Part shown: positions 9,989 to 21,939 of the stretch, piece by piece | Layout: every line of letters starts with the position of its first letter | How positions within the stretch are numbered: the stretch's first letter is position 1 | Source: Paraphaeosphaeria minitans | Lineage: Eukaryota > Ascomycota > Dothideomycetes > Pleosporales > Didymosphaeriaceae | Direction of reading: 5' to 3' | Assembly: GCA_015832175.1 (NCBI GenBank) | Contig: WJXW01000001.1 | Coordinates: 3,410,001 to 3,474,000 of the forward strand | DNA: 64,000 nucleotides | Program-made: the position numbers and the translations under genes | Notes under the pieces: generated by a model | Seen by the model: only the letters and a program-made list of their open reading frames with translations | What the model was told of the DNA's origin: nothing | Databases searched by the model: none

Positions 9989-12900
9989 ATGCCTCGTCGG
10001 CAGTACATCGCCGACCTGAAGAAAGCCGAGGCGGGCGTGTCCATTGCCGGTAAGTCTCTTCCTCGATCGTGACCACCATGGGTAATATTGTCAGCCGTGC
10101 CTGCATACACTTGGTTGTATCTCTTCTGCTGAGCTATTCCGACCCACCGCTTCCAGGGAAAGGCACTAATTACGTCTAGGCATCTCCCACGTTCAGACTG
10201 GAGGCGATGACGGAGAGTTCACCTTCCTCTGCTTGGCCGACGGCAACCAGTACAAATTCTCAGCACTCATTCCTGACGTCTCCGACTATCCTTCAAGCCA
10301 TATGTACATGATGATCGCACCGGACGACGCTCCTGGGCCAGTTGCGAACGCTCTATCCGGTATCGCAGAGTCGGCGTTTGGCAAAACCATTGAGCAACTA
10401 TTGGAGCTTACATCGCGGAAGCTCAAATCTAGAGATGATGGTGGTGACCACCAAATGCTAAACTCGCAAGAAAATGATATGGCAGAAGAGGACTCAGATG
10501 ATGGCGACGTGGACGACTTTTTCCCCGATGACGATGAGGTTCAGGAACCTTTCTCCACGCAGCCCCATCTTGCGTTCACACAAGTCCATATGGAATCATC
10601 CTCTACGTTGCGATCCCGCATTCGATCTGATCTTCTCAGTGCCAAGATAGCTGGTTTCAAAGTTGGCCACCAGGGTGCGCTACTAGAGGGTGGTGCGTGT
10701 TATGTTTCCGTCTCCTGCCGTATAGCAAAGCTAGGCATATCCGAAGAGGCGATGCAAGCTTGGCAGGTACAGCCGCGGGAATACCTCGTCGTCATCATTT
10801 CCTTTCCCAATGGCTACAAGAATATGTCCGACATGGAGGGTTATGATGTTGCCGCTGCTCGTCGTCATTTCGGTGTCAAGATCGGGATCAGCAACACGTA
10901 CAAGCCGACCTTGCAGGAGGCTGTCCAAGCTTTCACCAAGCTCAGCAAAGAGGAAGAATTGAGACGCGAGAAAGAGCTAGAGGGAGGTCAAGATGCCGCA
11001 TCTCAATCCCAAGACGCGACAATGCACAAGGGTTTCCGGAACTCCTTCATCTCCCGTCCGCTCCACGACCTCTTGGAAAATCGGTTCCCCAGTTGCTCAA
11101 GTTTCGACATAACGGCATGTCATGGAACGGTGCTGAGGACTTCTACCACGACTCCCTCGGCTCTCACATGCCTTCCGATCCGGGCTTGGGAAACAAGTAC
11201 GTGACTCCCGAAGCGGTCAGCACGGCTTATCCCGCAATTGTTACAGCGGATCATATCGCTGATTCATGGACTGGTGGGGAGCACTCACTTCCATTAGTGT
11301 GTATGCAATTCGTCCTACGCCACTTTGTCCGTTGTACCGAGTTCTGTCTCATCTGCTTCCGCAAAATGCCAGATGATTTGCAAGCTATCAAGCCATACGT
11401 ATGTGAGCAGCCGCTCTGCCTATATCAGTACATGTCACTTGGCTTTGGGCCCAGTATCGAACACGAGATTATATCACAACCCAAGGTCGTCGATCTACTC
11501 ATTAGCTTCTGCTATACAAGCGCGCTGTACAGCAAGCTAAACAACTTTCCCACCGGGTTGAGCCTCATGGTGCCTCCATCATCGACCTATGAGAGCGACT
11601 ACGCAAACGCACAGCAGTTCACTCACAATAGGTATACACAAATTCAGACTCGACCGGCATCGCAGGCAGCCGCTACAGGTGGTGCAGAGGTGAAACCAGG
11701 TAAGCTATTGAACGACATTCGCGCACGTTCCTATAAAGCCATCACTCGGTTTTCCTTGAACAGTGCGCTTTCTTCGCAGTTGCATCACAATTCCATGTGT
11801 GTTCGCTGACCTTGTACGCCAGGAACTCTGAAATTCAACGCTGCAACGAAAGAGATCATGTTTGATGCCCCGGAAGCGAAATGCCCCTTCAAGGCAGGCG
11901 ACTGGCTTGTCATTCGTACAAAAAATGACAAGGTTAAAGCACTGCACTGCCGCATAACCGAGACATATTTCTACCCGACCATCAAAGTTGCTGAGCCCAT
12001 TGTGCCGACTAATCCACAGTTCATGTTTCAGGCGGATGGCATCCCCTCGAAGAAGCCCACAGCTCCTGCACCTGCACCTGCACCAGCACCTCAGGTCGAG
12101 CAGGCCAAGAACGGTTTCCAGCAGGCGTCTTTCTACATGTACGATCAAAATTTTGACTCACTTTCAGTGACCCACAAGCGCGAGGCTATATATGCCTTGC
12201 TAGATCTACTGCCTAGGGTCGCAGACATGAGGAAATATCTCCAGCGCAAGAAACAGTCAACGCTAAGCTCTTGGGTGGATCGCTTGCCTCCTGCCGCTCT
12301 TGGCCTGTTGCGTTGGGTCATAGCCTCTAATAGAGCTTGCATCATGCAAGTGGAGGACCCTAATGCATCAGGTTTTAGAAGTCAAGAGCGTCTCTGTGGT
12401 ATGTCCGGCTGGACACAGTTCCGCTTTGCAATGGGTGCACCGGACAAAGAGCGTCGCTTCGTGCAAGCTGTCCGGGAAACATCTCATCGACTGAACCTTA
12501 AGCATGACACATTATTCGCTTGGCATGGTAGCCCCCTCCACAACTGGCATAGCATCATCCGTGAAGGTACGTGTATATCATATTCCACGATCGAGGGGCT
12601 CAGACATTTCAAATCAGTCCAGCATATGAAATATGCTGAACCAGTGCTTGAATTTCGTCCTGAAACTTTCTTTCATCTTGGATGCTGACCTCATAATTTA
12701 GGCCTACATTTCAAGGATACAGCTCATGGCCGAGCGTTCGGACATGGTGTTTACCACTCTCTCGACGTCAATACGAGCTTGGGCTATTCTAACTTCCATG
12801 GAGGGGTGTTAGTCAGTGGATGGCCCATGAGCGACCTGCGTGTCTCCCAGGCTTTGGCCTTGAATGAAATCGTCAACGCCCCCAAGGAGTTTGTGAGCGC

Positions 12901-14097
12901 GCATCCTCATCTTGTTGTTGCCCAACTGGACTGGATCCAGACTCGGTATCTCTTCGTCCAGACGCGGAGTTTGGACTATACCATTCCATCTGCACCGAAC
13001 AATGCCACCAAAGAGGTGGTCCCGAAGAACCCGATACTACAAGACAGCTTGTACACCCCCCGTGGTGTGTCTGGCCATTTGGTCATCCCGCGATCTGCTA
13101 TTCCGAGCCATCGTGGGCAAGGGGCCCGCATAGTTGATAAGTCTGCCAAGCGTCGCAAGACTGCGACCGGTACTAGCTTTGCCGATCCGATCGAGCTCGA
13201 CGCAGATGACGAAGGGGCTAGTGTTGCTACGTTGGAAGAGGATCGGCTTATCTTAATCGAAGATGCTCTCACACCTCAACCGGAAACCCTCCACACTGGT
13301 ATCATCACGCCAACCCCTTCTAAAGGAAAAGGAAAGGCTACCTCGGGCTTCTTCTCTAAGCTGATCGGCACGAAATCGTCCACCCCGCCACCTACCAAGG
13401 TCTTGACTGACTATGTACCGGGTAAACTCGACTATAGTCTCCTTCAGATGCTTGCTCAACCAGCCTGGGCCACGCCATCAGCTACCCGTCGTCTTATGCA
13501 AGATTTCAAAGCGATCATTGCTATTCAAAACATGACACCACTTCATGAGTTGGGTTGGCACATTGACGGAGAGAAGATGGAGAACATGTACCAGTGGATC
13601 GTAGAGCTGCACTCTTTTGACCCAGATCTTCCACTAGCGCAGGATATGAAGAAGAGGGGGATCACGAGCGTTGTGCTAGAGATGCGCTTCGGGAAGGACT
13701 ATCCAATGTCTCCACCATTCGTCCGTGTTATCAAGCCACGCTTTTTAGGCTTCAACCAAGGCGGAGGTGGTCATGTTACTGCAGGCGGTGCGCTTTGCAT
13801 GGAGGTATGTCTTGATTCAGCTCCTTTCATACTGGAATTGATTGCTAACTCTATCAGCTTCTCACGAATAATGGCTGGAGCGCAGTGTCTACTATCGAAT
13901 CAGTGCTACTACAGGTACGCATGGCCATGAGCTCTGTCGAACCCAAACCGGCACGTCTCGAGAACGTCAGCCGTGCAGACTACGGTGTTGGCGAAGCCAT
14001 GGATGCATATATTCGTGCTTGCACTGCGCACGGCTGGACAGTGCCAGCTGGCTTTATGGAGATGGCCTTGGGTGGCGCTGCATCTGGATCCATGTAA
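9989..14097 (+). CDS. PARP-type ADP-ribosyltransferase fused to a UBE2Q-type ubiquitin-conjugating (E2) domain, with one apparent frameshift
   Basis: Exons 9989-10049, 10180-11699, 11823-12566, 12702-13804 and 13858-14097 sum to 3668 nt, one short of 1223 codons. The missing base maps to the CCCC run at 11086-11090. Before it the frame reads RPLHDLLENRFP; after it, in the next frame, LLKFRHNGMSWNGAEDFY, and one more C would give NRFPQLLKFR. The corrected protein is about 1222 aa. The PARP catalytic fold shows LFAWHGSPLHNW (about residue 845), a GT-AG intron, then GRAFGHGVYHSLD. The position of the third triad residue lies near AHPHLVV and lacks an obvious Glu, as in mono-ADP-ribosylating PARPs. 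The C-terminal E2 has HVTAGGALCMELLTNNGWS, very close to UBE2Q, with the active Cys in ALCMEL and no canonical HPN. Such PARP-E2 fusions are known in filamentous fungi; their substrates are not well defined. A zinc-like C-x2-C pair (CLICF) sits mid-protein. Confidence 0.85.
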
Positions 14098-15684
14098 TTC
14101 TAGCCCGATGTCCTTCCATCCCAAGTTTCCCTTCTAAGTTGCTCTGTCGAATGATCATGGGGCAGAAACATCTAAAGAGCGCAAAATTCTTGCCAGAACC
14201 CCTGCCAACTTTGGCAGCATGATTGATATTTGGCGTTGACGGGTTCGAACATAGATGGCGCATTGGTGGTCAAGCGCAGCATCCTCGCTTTTCGAGACGA
14301 TAGTTTTGGGTCTTTAGACCGCTAGTTGGTGGTGGTACTGCTCTTTGGGTAACAACTCATTATGGCTAAGACGGTCTCATGAGACGTACGAAGTATACAA
14401 TCATCTTCTGGACGGTACTCCTTTGGCTTGCAATATGAACATGAAAGTAGGCACAAAGGGCACACGCACTTGGTTCGATAGGTGTTGCACAGCCTTTATA
14501 CACCATGCTTGTGGATGGTAATAGCCACGATATGATGCGCTTAAGTAGCACGTGTTTGAGGGTTCAGTCAAAGCATCGACTAGGCTACCTACCTATGGTA
14601 GAAGGACAATGTAAATACGCGCCCTCTTCAACCTAGATCTGGCATGGTAGCAAGACCGAGATGGAAGGGCGCCATTGGTCCCAGCGTGCCTACGTTATAC
14701 CTTGGCACGTACGGTATCCCGTTAGCTTCCTTTGCTGTCCAGAGCACATTTTTTTCAACTGGAAGATTGGAATTTCAATTCAGCTACGATTGCTCTGCAG
14801 ACTTATGGTATCGAACTCTGGCTACAGTCCGAAGATATGAGAGAACCCAAATGGGACGGGCACATGTCGGATTTTGCAGAGATGATGTTGCATCAAACAC
14901 GATCTGCAGAGCATCGGAGATCTCGGGAATAGCTTGCGACACTAGTAGCGCTTGAACGATACCACATTGCGTATCGCGCCTAAAGCTAGACTGCAGTGCT
15001 ACCCCACCAGGCCCACCCAGGTAAAGCTCCGCGGATGCGCAAAGATGCGATTTTGCAGAAACACTGAATTGCCATGTATCCACAGTTGCCACAGCCTTCT
15101 TCATGTATCGTCACTACCTCCTCGAAACGAGTGGGGCCGAAACCAAGTTTGCAGGGGTTATCGACCGGGTCAATCAACGTCATTCTTCGACTTGCGAACC
15201 GAGGTGAAGCTGTCCCGTTTCTCCAAAGACAACCGCTCGTGGTCCTGCATGGTGATGGACTTTCTTCACTTCATCTGTGAGCGCCGGATACTTCAGTATG
15301 ATGATGTAGGTATTCACTCGCAGAATAACGACCATCGGGAGTTGCGCAAGTGACGTACTCCAACACACCCGTAGACAATGGCATTAACGGGATCAGAACG
15401 GGGTGGTGGAGCCACGCAATTCTGTGACCCATCTTTCCTCGCTATCGACTTTTTTTTGAGACCCATAAATGTAGACCCGCTTCACATAGTAGCAATCGTA
15501 CTTAAGACTGCCAAATGCCATGGTTGGTCCGCCAATAAACAACGAGACTTCATTCCGTTGAAGCAGTCTTTCAACCTGACCCATACAGAGCGGTTCTTAT
15601 TGCGAGCACTTGTAGACTTCTGCAAATTTCCACCGGCAGCTATAACACGCGTCAAGTTCCATCTCGATTCAGGCCTGCCCTTTG
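14098..15684. other. 1.6-kb spacer without supported gene
   Basis: Short frames occur on both strands, for example 14644-14955 and 14952-15353, but none shows codon regularity, a domain or believable splice partners. A CTACCTACCTATGGTAG motif lies at about 14584-14600. The last few hundred bases are likely the aquaglyceroporin promoter and leader. Confidence 0.5.
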
Positions 15685-16832
15685 ATGCGCCATCATCGCG
15701 CCAGTCTCGGACTGCACCCCCTCGCACCAGTCCACGATGACCACGCAAAGCACGAACGACAGGACCTCTTTTGGTCTCGAGTACGCACCACTCTCCGAGA
15801 ACCCTTTTCCGAATTCTGGGGCACAGTCATCATGATTTCGTTTGGCAATGGCTCGATTGCACAGGTGCTCCTGTCTTCGGGACAAACCTCAGGAGCACCC
15901 GGCGGGAATGGATTTGGCAACTATCAAAGTGTAAATTGGGGGTAAGTCAACTGATTGAGCTACTCAATTCTCTTTGCTAACTCGTGGATCTGCAGATGGG
16001 GCCTTGGCGTCATGCTCGGGATTTATGTGGCTGGCGATAGCGGTGCCTACTTGAATCCTGCCATCACTTTTTCGAACTGCCTTTACCGACAGCTGCCGTG
16101 GCGGCGATTCCCTGCATACTTCATAGCCCAACTGCTCGGCAGTATGGTCGGCTCGTGCATCGTGTACGCCAATTATATCAGCGCCATCGACTACTATGAG
16201 GGTGGCCATGGAATACGGACAGTGCCGCCGGCGCCCAAGGCCACAGCTGGGATATTTGCTACGTACCCGCAGCCGTTCGTGACGAAAGCGAGCCAGTTCT
16301 TCTCCGAGTTTATTGCGAGCGCGATTCTCATGTTCGTCGTCTTTGCACTCAAGGACCGGGCCAACATGGGCATGGCAAAGGTAAGAAGTGTCCACGTGCA
16401 TGTCCCCACTCCTGTTAACGCGATGGACAGAGCGATCAATGGTTCCCATTCATGCTCTTGTTCCTCATCTTCGGCATGGGATCATGTTTTGGCTGGGAAA
16501 CCGGATATGCACTCAACCTTACTCGCGACTTCGGACCTCGCCTCATGTCGTATGCTCTGGGGTACGGACACGAGGTTTGGTCGGCGGGTGGATACTATTT
16601 CTGGGTAAGAAGGCGATGGTCGCAGTCAAACGTAAAGCATTGCTAACGATGTCAGATTCCCATGGTCGCTCCTTGGCTCGGATGCATGTTTGGCGGGTTC
16701 CTTTACGATGCTTTTATCTATACCGGCCAAAGCCCGGTCAATGCACCTTTTCTGGGGCTGTCCCATTTCTTTCATCCGAGGAGGGAGGTGCGTGCGAAGC
16801 TGCAGGGACAAAAGGATTTGCAAATGGTGTAA
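15685..16832 (+). CDS. aquaglyceroporin (MIP family)
   Basis: Exons 15685-15941, 15996-16380, 16431-16604 and 16656-16832 give 330 aa with three GT-AG introns of 50-54 nt. The channel has six membrane segments, starting in REPFSEFWGTVIMISFGNG. The first half-helix carries the normal LNPAITF motif (about residue 105). The second carries LNLTRDFGPRL, so NPA is replaced by NLT. The Asp of TRDFGPR is typical of glycerol-conducting members rather than water-selective aquaporins, and an altered second NPA is common in fungal Fps1-type proteins. It should pass glycerol or other small solutes across the plasma membrane. The N-terminus (about 40 residues) is short, without the long regulatory extension of yeast Fps1. 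An additional upstream exon cannot be excluded. Confidence 0.85.
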
Positions 16833-17355
16833 TAGCATCCTGGAGTAAGGCGGATGGATGATGTGGAGGTGGAGGGGGGGGAGGGGGGATGGCTGTGGTG
16901 GACTCTCTTCGTTTCCGACGCGTCTGTGTTTTTTTAGCGAGCATTTTCAGCGGATGACGAGAGTGACGAATTTATGAACATGTACAGCATAGCCAGCAAT
17001 CGATCCTCACACGACATATCATGGGCTTGAAGTAGATCCTGGCGGTGTCGCTGCGGGATCCGTGTGCTCGTAGCGGGCTGCACGAAACGTCACTTTGGCG
17101 CTACCGTAGGTAGGCGATGGTGGGCGTTAGCGCCTCATGGACGCGTTCTCGCTCCCGCAGCGCGCATCCTCGCATCGCCCTCGTGGAAGCTCCCACAACA
17201 CCCGAGACCAATTGCTCGCCCGTCCCGCTCCACCTGCACCTCTGCTCTCCCTATTATTTAGGCATCTGCCGAGCAATGAGCTGCCACTAGCTGCGATTGC
17301 TTTGATAGCCCACCGGACGCGTCTTGAAGCGCACCCGCCGCACTCCTCGTCAGCC
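16833..17355. other. spacer with G-rich run and CDC45 promoter
   Basis: About 520 bp. A G-rich segment at 16865-16888 could form a G-quadruplex. A CTACCGTAGGTAGGCG palindromic motif lies at about 17101-17116. The remainder before 17356 is GC-rich and open in the CDC45 frame upstream of the chosen ATG, but no ATG is found in that extension closer than the one at 17137. Confidence 0.5.
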
Positions 17356-19970
17356 ATGTACCTCCCCCGAAGCCTGGTCGCCCAGCTATACCAGAACCTC
17401 ACCAAACGGAACCATGCCGCCGCTCCGCCCGTGCTGTTGCTCGTCGCCCTCGAACCCGACGCGCTGTGCGCGTGCCGCATCCTCACCGCGTTGCTGCGAC
17501 GCGATTATATCCCGCACAAGATCCAGCCCATAGCGGGCTATGGCGACTTGAGTCGCGCCGCCGAGGACCTGATCAGGCCGATGCGCACCACGCACGGAGG
17601 CAGCGGGGGTGTTGTCGTGTGCTTGGGCGTCGGCGGCATGGTGGATCTCGAAGAGATATTCGGCATGGAAGTCGATGAGAACGGGAACGGGGGCACGGGT
17701 GGCGTCGAGGTATGGCTCATGGACGCAAGGCGCCCGTGGAATCTGTCCAACGTGTTCGGTACGCCCGTTGCCCAAGACTCGGCTACAGGAGACTGGGCGA
17801 GGAAAAGAGCAGGTGTAGACAAAGCAAGGCTGCAGAAAAATTACAACTCTTCCAAAGGCGGCATCATAGTCTTTGACGACGGCGACATCGAAGAGCAGCT
17901 GGAGAGCGAGCGTCAGGCCTACTGTGCTCTAGAAGAAATGCCCGAGCTGGGTGAAGAAGCAGAATCAGAAGACGAGGAGGAGGAGCAAGAACATGAACAT
18001 GAACCAGACCGCAATGCAAAAACAGACGAGCCTCCTTCTGGGCAGGCTCCTAAGAGAAGAAAATCATGGAGCGGCGCCGAAGATTCGGACGAGGACATGT
18101 CTGACGACCAACGCCCCAGCCAGCGGCGGAGAAGTAACTCGGTAAGTTCAGGTTCTGCTTTCTGCATAACGTCGATCTGATAGACGTACAGGGTGCATCG
18201 ATACCCTCAACACCCGAAAGAAGACCACCACGACGCGGCCTCATGATTTTGGGCGGCTCATCAGACTTCTCGCGCTCCGATTCGCGAAGTAGATCAACAT
18301 CGCCTGCGGTCGCGGCACCAAAGGAGCAGTCGATCAAAGGCCTCCGAAGGCAGCTCATGGTCATGCGCGAAAAGCACGACAAGACCCTCCAAAAGTACTA
18401 CGATCAAGGAGCCTCGTATTCCGAGCCTGTCTCGTCCCTCGTCTACTCGTTGGCATCGGAGCTCGGCAGAGAAGATAATGATCTTCTCTGGAACGCCATC
18501 GTTGGAGTCAGCAGCCTCGAGCTCTACGGTCGAACGGGCAGTGGGGTAGGCCTCAACCCTCTCTCAGCGGCTGGTGGTTCAGCAGGCTGGAATGGTGATC
18601 GGGGAGAGCGCATACGCTCCGTGCTGCGTGACGAAGTCCGTCGTCTGAATCCCATCGATATCAAAGACTTGGCTCGTGAGGCCACAATGGGTGATTCAAC
18701 AGGTGTCATTCCCACCAGTGCCCGCTCCGCCACAGACAAGTCGATACGACTATCACCCGAACCGCGTTTTCTCCTCCTACGACACTGGAGCTTATATGAG
18801 AGCATGCAACACTCGCCATATCTCTCCGCTAGACTGCACCTCTGGAACGAATCTGGAAAACGCCGGTTGGACAAATTGCTTGCTAAGATGGGCGTGAGTC
18901 TCGTACAATGCAAGCAATACTACACCCATATGGACATGGACTTGAAGAAAGGCCTTCGCGAACGTCTTTTAAAATTTGCCCCCATGTACGGACTTGACGG
19001 TCTAGTTCCGCCAGCACCTCGAGGCGGCGACTCCAAAGACGGGTGGGGCTTCGTCCGCTGCTGGGGTTGGAAAGCATGTCTCTCTGCTATTGACACCGGC
19101 GTGATCCTTGGTGCCATTCTCGAAGTAGGCGATGCAAAGTCGCTCTCTGCTTCCTCCTTGGACTCGTTCAATTTTGTCGGTACTCAAGACCACTCCGAGC
19201 AAGCCATCGATTCCTCAACCGAAGCACAAGACCGCATCACAGCCCGCTTTTACACCGCTTACGACGCCCTCGCCGACATAGACACCCTCACTGCACACAT
19301 CTCGACTGCGCAACATTTACACAAAGCCATTCTCCGCACAGGCACAGCACTAATTGAGAAGAAGCAGATACGACACTTGAAAGCGTTCCGCATGGCTGTC
19401 GTGAAAGAAGGCCCAGATGTGCAACTTTTTACTCACCCGGGTGCCCTGACAAAACTGGCATTATGGATTGCAGAAGCAGTTGTCGAGCTCAACGGAACCA
19501 AGGGTCGGAATAGAGGTAGCGAGCTTGTAATGGCTGGTCTAGATGAACGACAGGGTCGGTACGTCGTGGTCGGACTTGGCGGCGGTGGCGCCACCGAATC
19601 GGCAAAGGAGCGCATCGCGAAGCGCGAAAAGAAGAACAGGGAGCGTGAACAGAAGAAGGCCGCAAAAAAAGCTGAAAGGGAGCTCAAGCGGCAAGCCAGA
19701 ATTGCGCGCCTTGAAGCCGCGGGCCTAGAAGAAGATGAGGTCGAGGAGGACTCGGAAGAGGAGGACTCGGAAGATGACGATGAAAGCGAAGACGAAGAAG
19801 ACGTCAGCAAGAGTGGACGCAACAGATTCGGCAACGCTTTCCAGGAAGTCGTCAGGGAAACCGGTGCGAGGGTCCGCATGGACAGTTTCGAGGCGTGTGT
19901 CATTGAGATAAAGAAGGACGACCTGAGCGGATTCTTGGAGCGGTTGAGCATGAAAGCTGTGGTTGGCTAA
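17356..19970 (+). CDS. CDC45: Cdc45, replication initiation factor and CMG helicase subunit
   Basis: Exons 17356-18141 and 18192-19970 encode about 854 aa. The ATG at 17356 gives MYLPRSLVAQLYQNL, the conserved Cdc45 start; an ATG at 17137 would add 73 low-complexity residues. The RecJ-like DHH fold is represented by VLLLVALEPDALCACRIL, IQPIAGYGDL and GGVVVCLGVGGMVDLEEIFG. An acidic linker follows (about residues 195-230), as in all Cdc45 proteins. The C-terminal half has SEPVSSLVYSLASELGRED, LWNAIVGVSSLELYGR, SLYESMQHSPYL, FAPMYGLDGLVPPAP and WKACLSAIDTGVILGAI. A second Lys/Arg and Glu/Asp-rich stretch (about residues 705-790) comes just before the C-terminus. Cdc45 joins Mcm2-7 and GINS to form the replicative helicase. 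Single 50-nt intron, GT-AG. Confidence 0.95.
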
Positions 19971-20933
19971 GCATTTTCCAGATATCTATGGCATGAGACA
20001 TGGTACGGGCAGCAGGGTCATGATCATCCCTATATTGGCGGCATGAACGGCGTTGTGGATATCTGCTTCATGTACGCGTGCAGCGAACGGGGTGGTCTCC
20101 ATGGCATATACAGCATGACCAAGCATTTGTAGCGCAAATTCTTAGACTTTGATCTTTAAATTCTTAAACAACCCTTAGTGTCAGCCCAGTACTTGCAGGG
20201 GCTACAACTAGGAGCAAGATTGCTGTTGTCTCGATGAGCACGAGAGTTCGTTTTCACTGATGCATATACCGACAATCTTGACGCTTGACACCAGACATGC
20301 TCGTAGTTTTCAAGTCACTGAGAAGCGACGTGTGAAAGCGTCCAAAGACATACGATAAAGCCTCAGGGATGGCTCCAGATGGGGATTCGATATAGGTGAT
20401 GGATGGTTGGAAGTGCAATCTGTTGGGTGGGTGAACGCTAAGGGTACCAGATGGACGCATGCTTGGAATTGCCCCATCACATTCTGAGCCCATGAATGGC
20501 ATCAACCTGACACTATTTTCAAAATCCTCCGGGAACGGTCGGTGATAGCTATCGTTGTGCTGACGTTTGTACCTAAGCCATAGCAGACAGCGACTCGAGA
20601 GAAGGAGACGTGCAGAGCAGAGTGCCCCAAAGGGCCTTTACTCGTTTGCCTCACCTACTCTCGCAAAACGCCCTAGTAAACGCTGGTTGTTGCGTTAACC
20701 CGACGCGTTGTGGGTGCAAACAGAAGGTGCGGTCCTTGCGCGAGTACCTACCTATACCTACCCTAGGTAGGTACCTTCGCGCTTGTAACCGCGGACTCGC
20801 GCTCTTCCCACATATACCTACCTAGGTAGCCTCACCACTGCGCCAACAGATAACTCCTCACCACTGCGCCAACAGATAACTCCTCACCACTGCGCCAACG
20901 ACGACTCGACTTCATCGCCACCCCGACCCTGCC
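19971..20933. other. spacer and leader of the F-box-like gene pair
   Basis: About 960 bp. A cluster of TACCTA/TAGGTA palindromes lies at about 20744-20829, for example CCTACCCTAGGTAGG and TACCTACCTAGGTAGC. A 26-bp tandem repeat follows immediately. I see no gene in the first 700 bp. Confidence 0.5.
20830..20900. repeat. 26-bp tandem repeat in a 5' leader, 2.7 copies
   Basis: The unit CCTCACCACTGCGCCAACAG plus ATAACT recurs at 20830, 20856 and 20882, with no mismatch in the first two copies. It ends 33 bp before the ATG at 20934, so it is probably transcribed as a leader or lies in the core promoter. Confidence 0.95.
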
Positions 20934-21939
20934 ATGGACATTGTCAATCTGGACCCGGCCGTGGGCCGAACGGCCACCACGGTTGCGCCTGAGATACCGA
21001 TCGCAACCCTCCATATCATGCGTTTACACAAGCTTCTCGCCTTTCGTGATGGCACCGAATGGCCCGAACAGAGGGTACGATCGCTTGATGATAGCTTCAA
21101 GTCGGGCAAGCGGTTTGCCGACTTGCCTGAAGACCTGAAGGACCTTGTGCGACTACTCTTTGTGAAGAACGGCCCCATCTATTTTGACACAATAAAGTCC
21201 CATCTGAGCCAGTGCTTAGAATGCCGCGTGCGCTATGAGAGCTCGTCGGACAACATCAAAGAGATGATCAACGAGGTGTACTTTCAAGGAAACGTATTCC
21301 ACTTTGGTAGCGAAACCGAACTACACTCGAGCCTCCAAGCCCGGACAGGTACCAGGAACATGCAGCGAGTTGGCGTTGACCTGAAGGACCTGCACACTGC
21401 AGTTGCGTCTCTACGAAGCTTCTCAAAGGATCTGGGGCTTTTCAACCAGCTCCAAGAGTTGGAAGTTGGTGTCGACGAGGCGCAAATGGTTCAAGCAATG
21501 TGCCATGCGGACCAAAGCTACAGTGGAATTTTGATGCGGCCTCAAGATATTCCCTTCACGACGAACAAGCTGGTACTTCGCATGCGTGGAATCGACAATA
21601 TTCAGCAAATATCAGTGCCTAAAGTATCGTTCACAGGATGGATACACAAGGAGAACCCCGAATCCTACTACAGTCGATGCACCGGCCCGATCGCTGGGGG
21701 AGTACTGGAGACAATAGTTGCACGCAGCATGATGCGCAGGAGTAGAGCTGGTGAGTTTGTCTACGATATCCATGTAATTCCTACTAACCTTACACTTTGA
21801 AGCTACAGCGAAGCGAGAGAATCTAAAGCGCAAAGCATCCACGGGCATTGGTGAGCACCAGCCGGGTACGACCCTACTCGAACAACAACCCGCGAAGCAG
21901 CCTCGCCGATCGAAGCGGATCCATGAAAAGACGACTTGA
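20934..21939 (+). CDS. F-box-like family protein with basic tail (hypothetical)
   Basis: Exons 20934-21750 and 21803-21939 give 317 aa. The opening part has FADLPEDLKDLVRLLFVK and later EVYFQGNVFHFGS, the layout of the large ascomycete F-box-like/2EXR-like family (a short LPxxL motif, then a conserved YxxNxFxF block about 50-60 residues on). The tail from exon 2 is strongly basic (KRENLKRKAS, KQPRRSKRIHEK) and could be a nuclear-localisation signal. No function is known to me. Its last 17 nt overlap the start of the next gene in another frame, so the two may be tandem duplicates or parts of one misassembled or mis-spliced gene. Confidence 0.65.

Noticed and set aside
11032..11092. An intron in the PARP-E2 gene to explain the frame change
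   Set aside because: Available GT and AG sites give lengths that do not restore the frame and would delete the conserved FISRPLHDLL block.
17137..17355. N-terminal extension of Cdc45 from the ATG at 17137
   Set aside because: Low-complexity Ser/Arg/Pro residues, while MYLPRSLVAQLY at 17356 is the conserved start.
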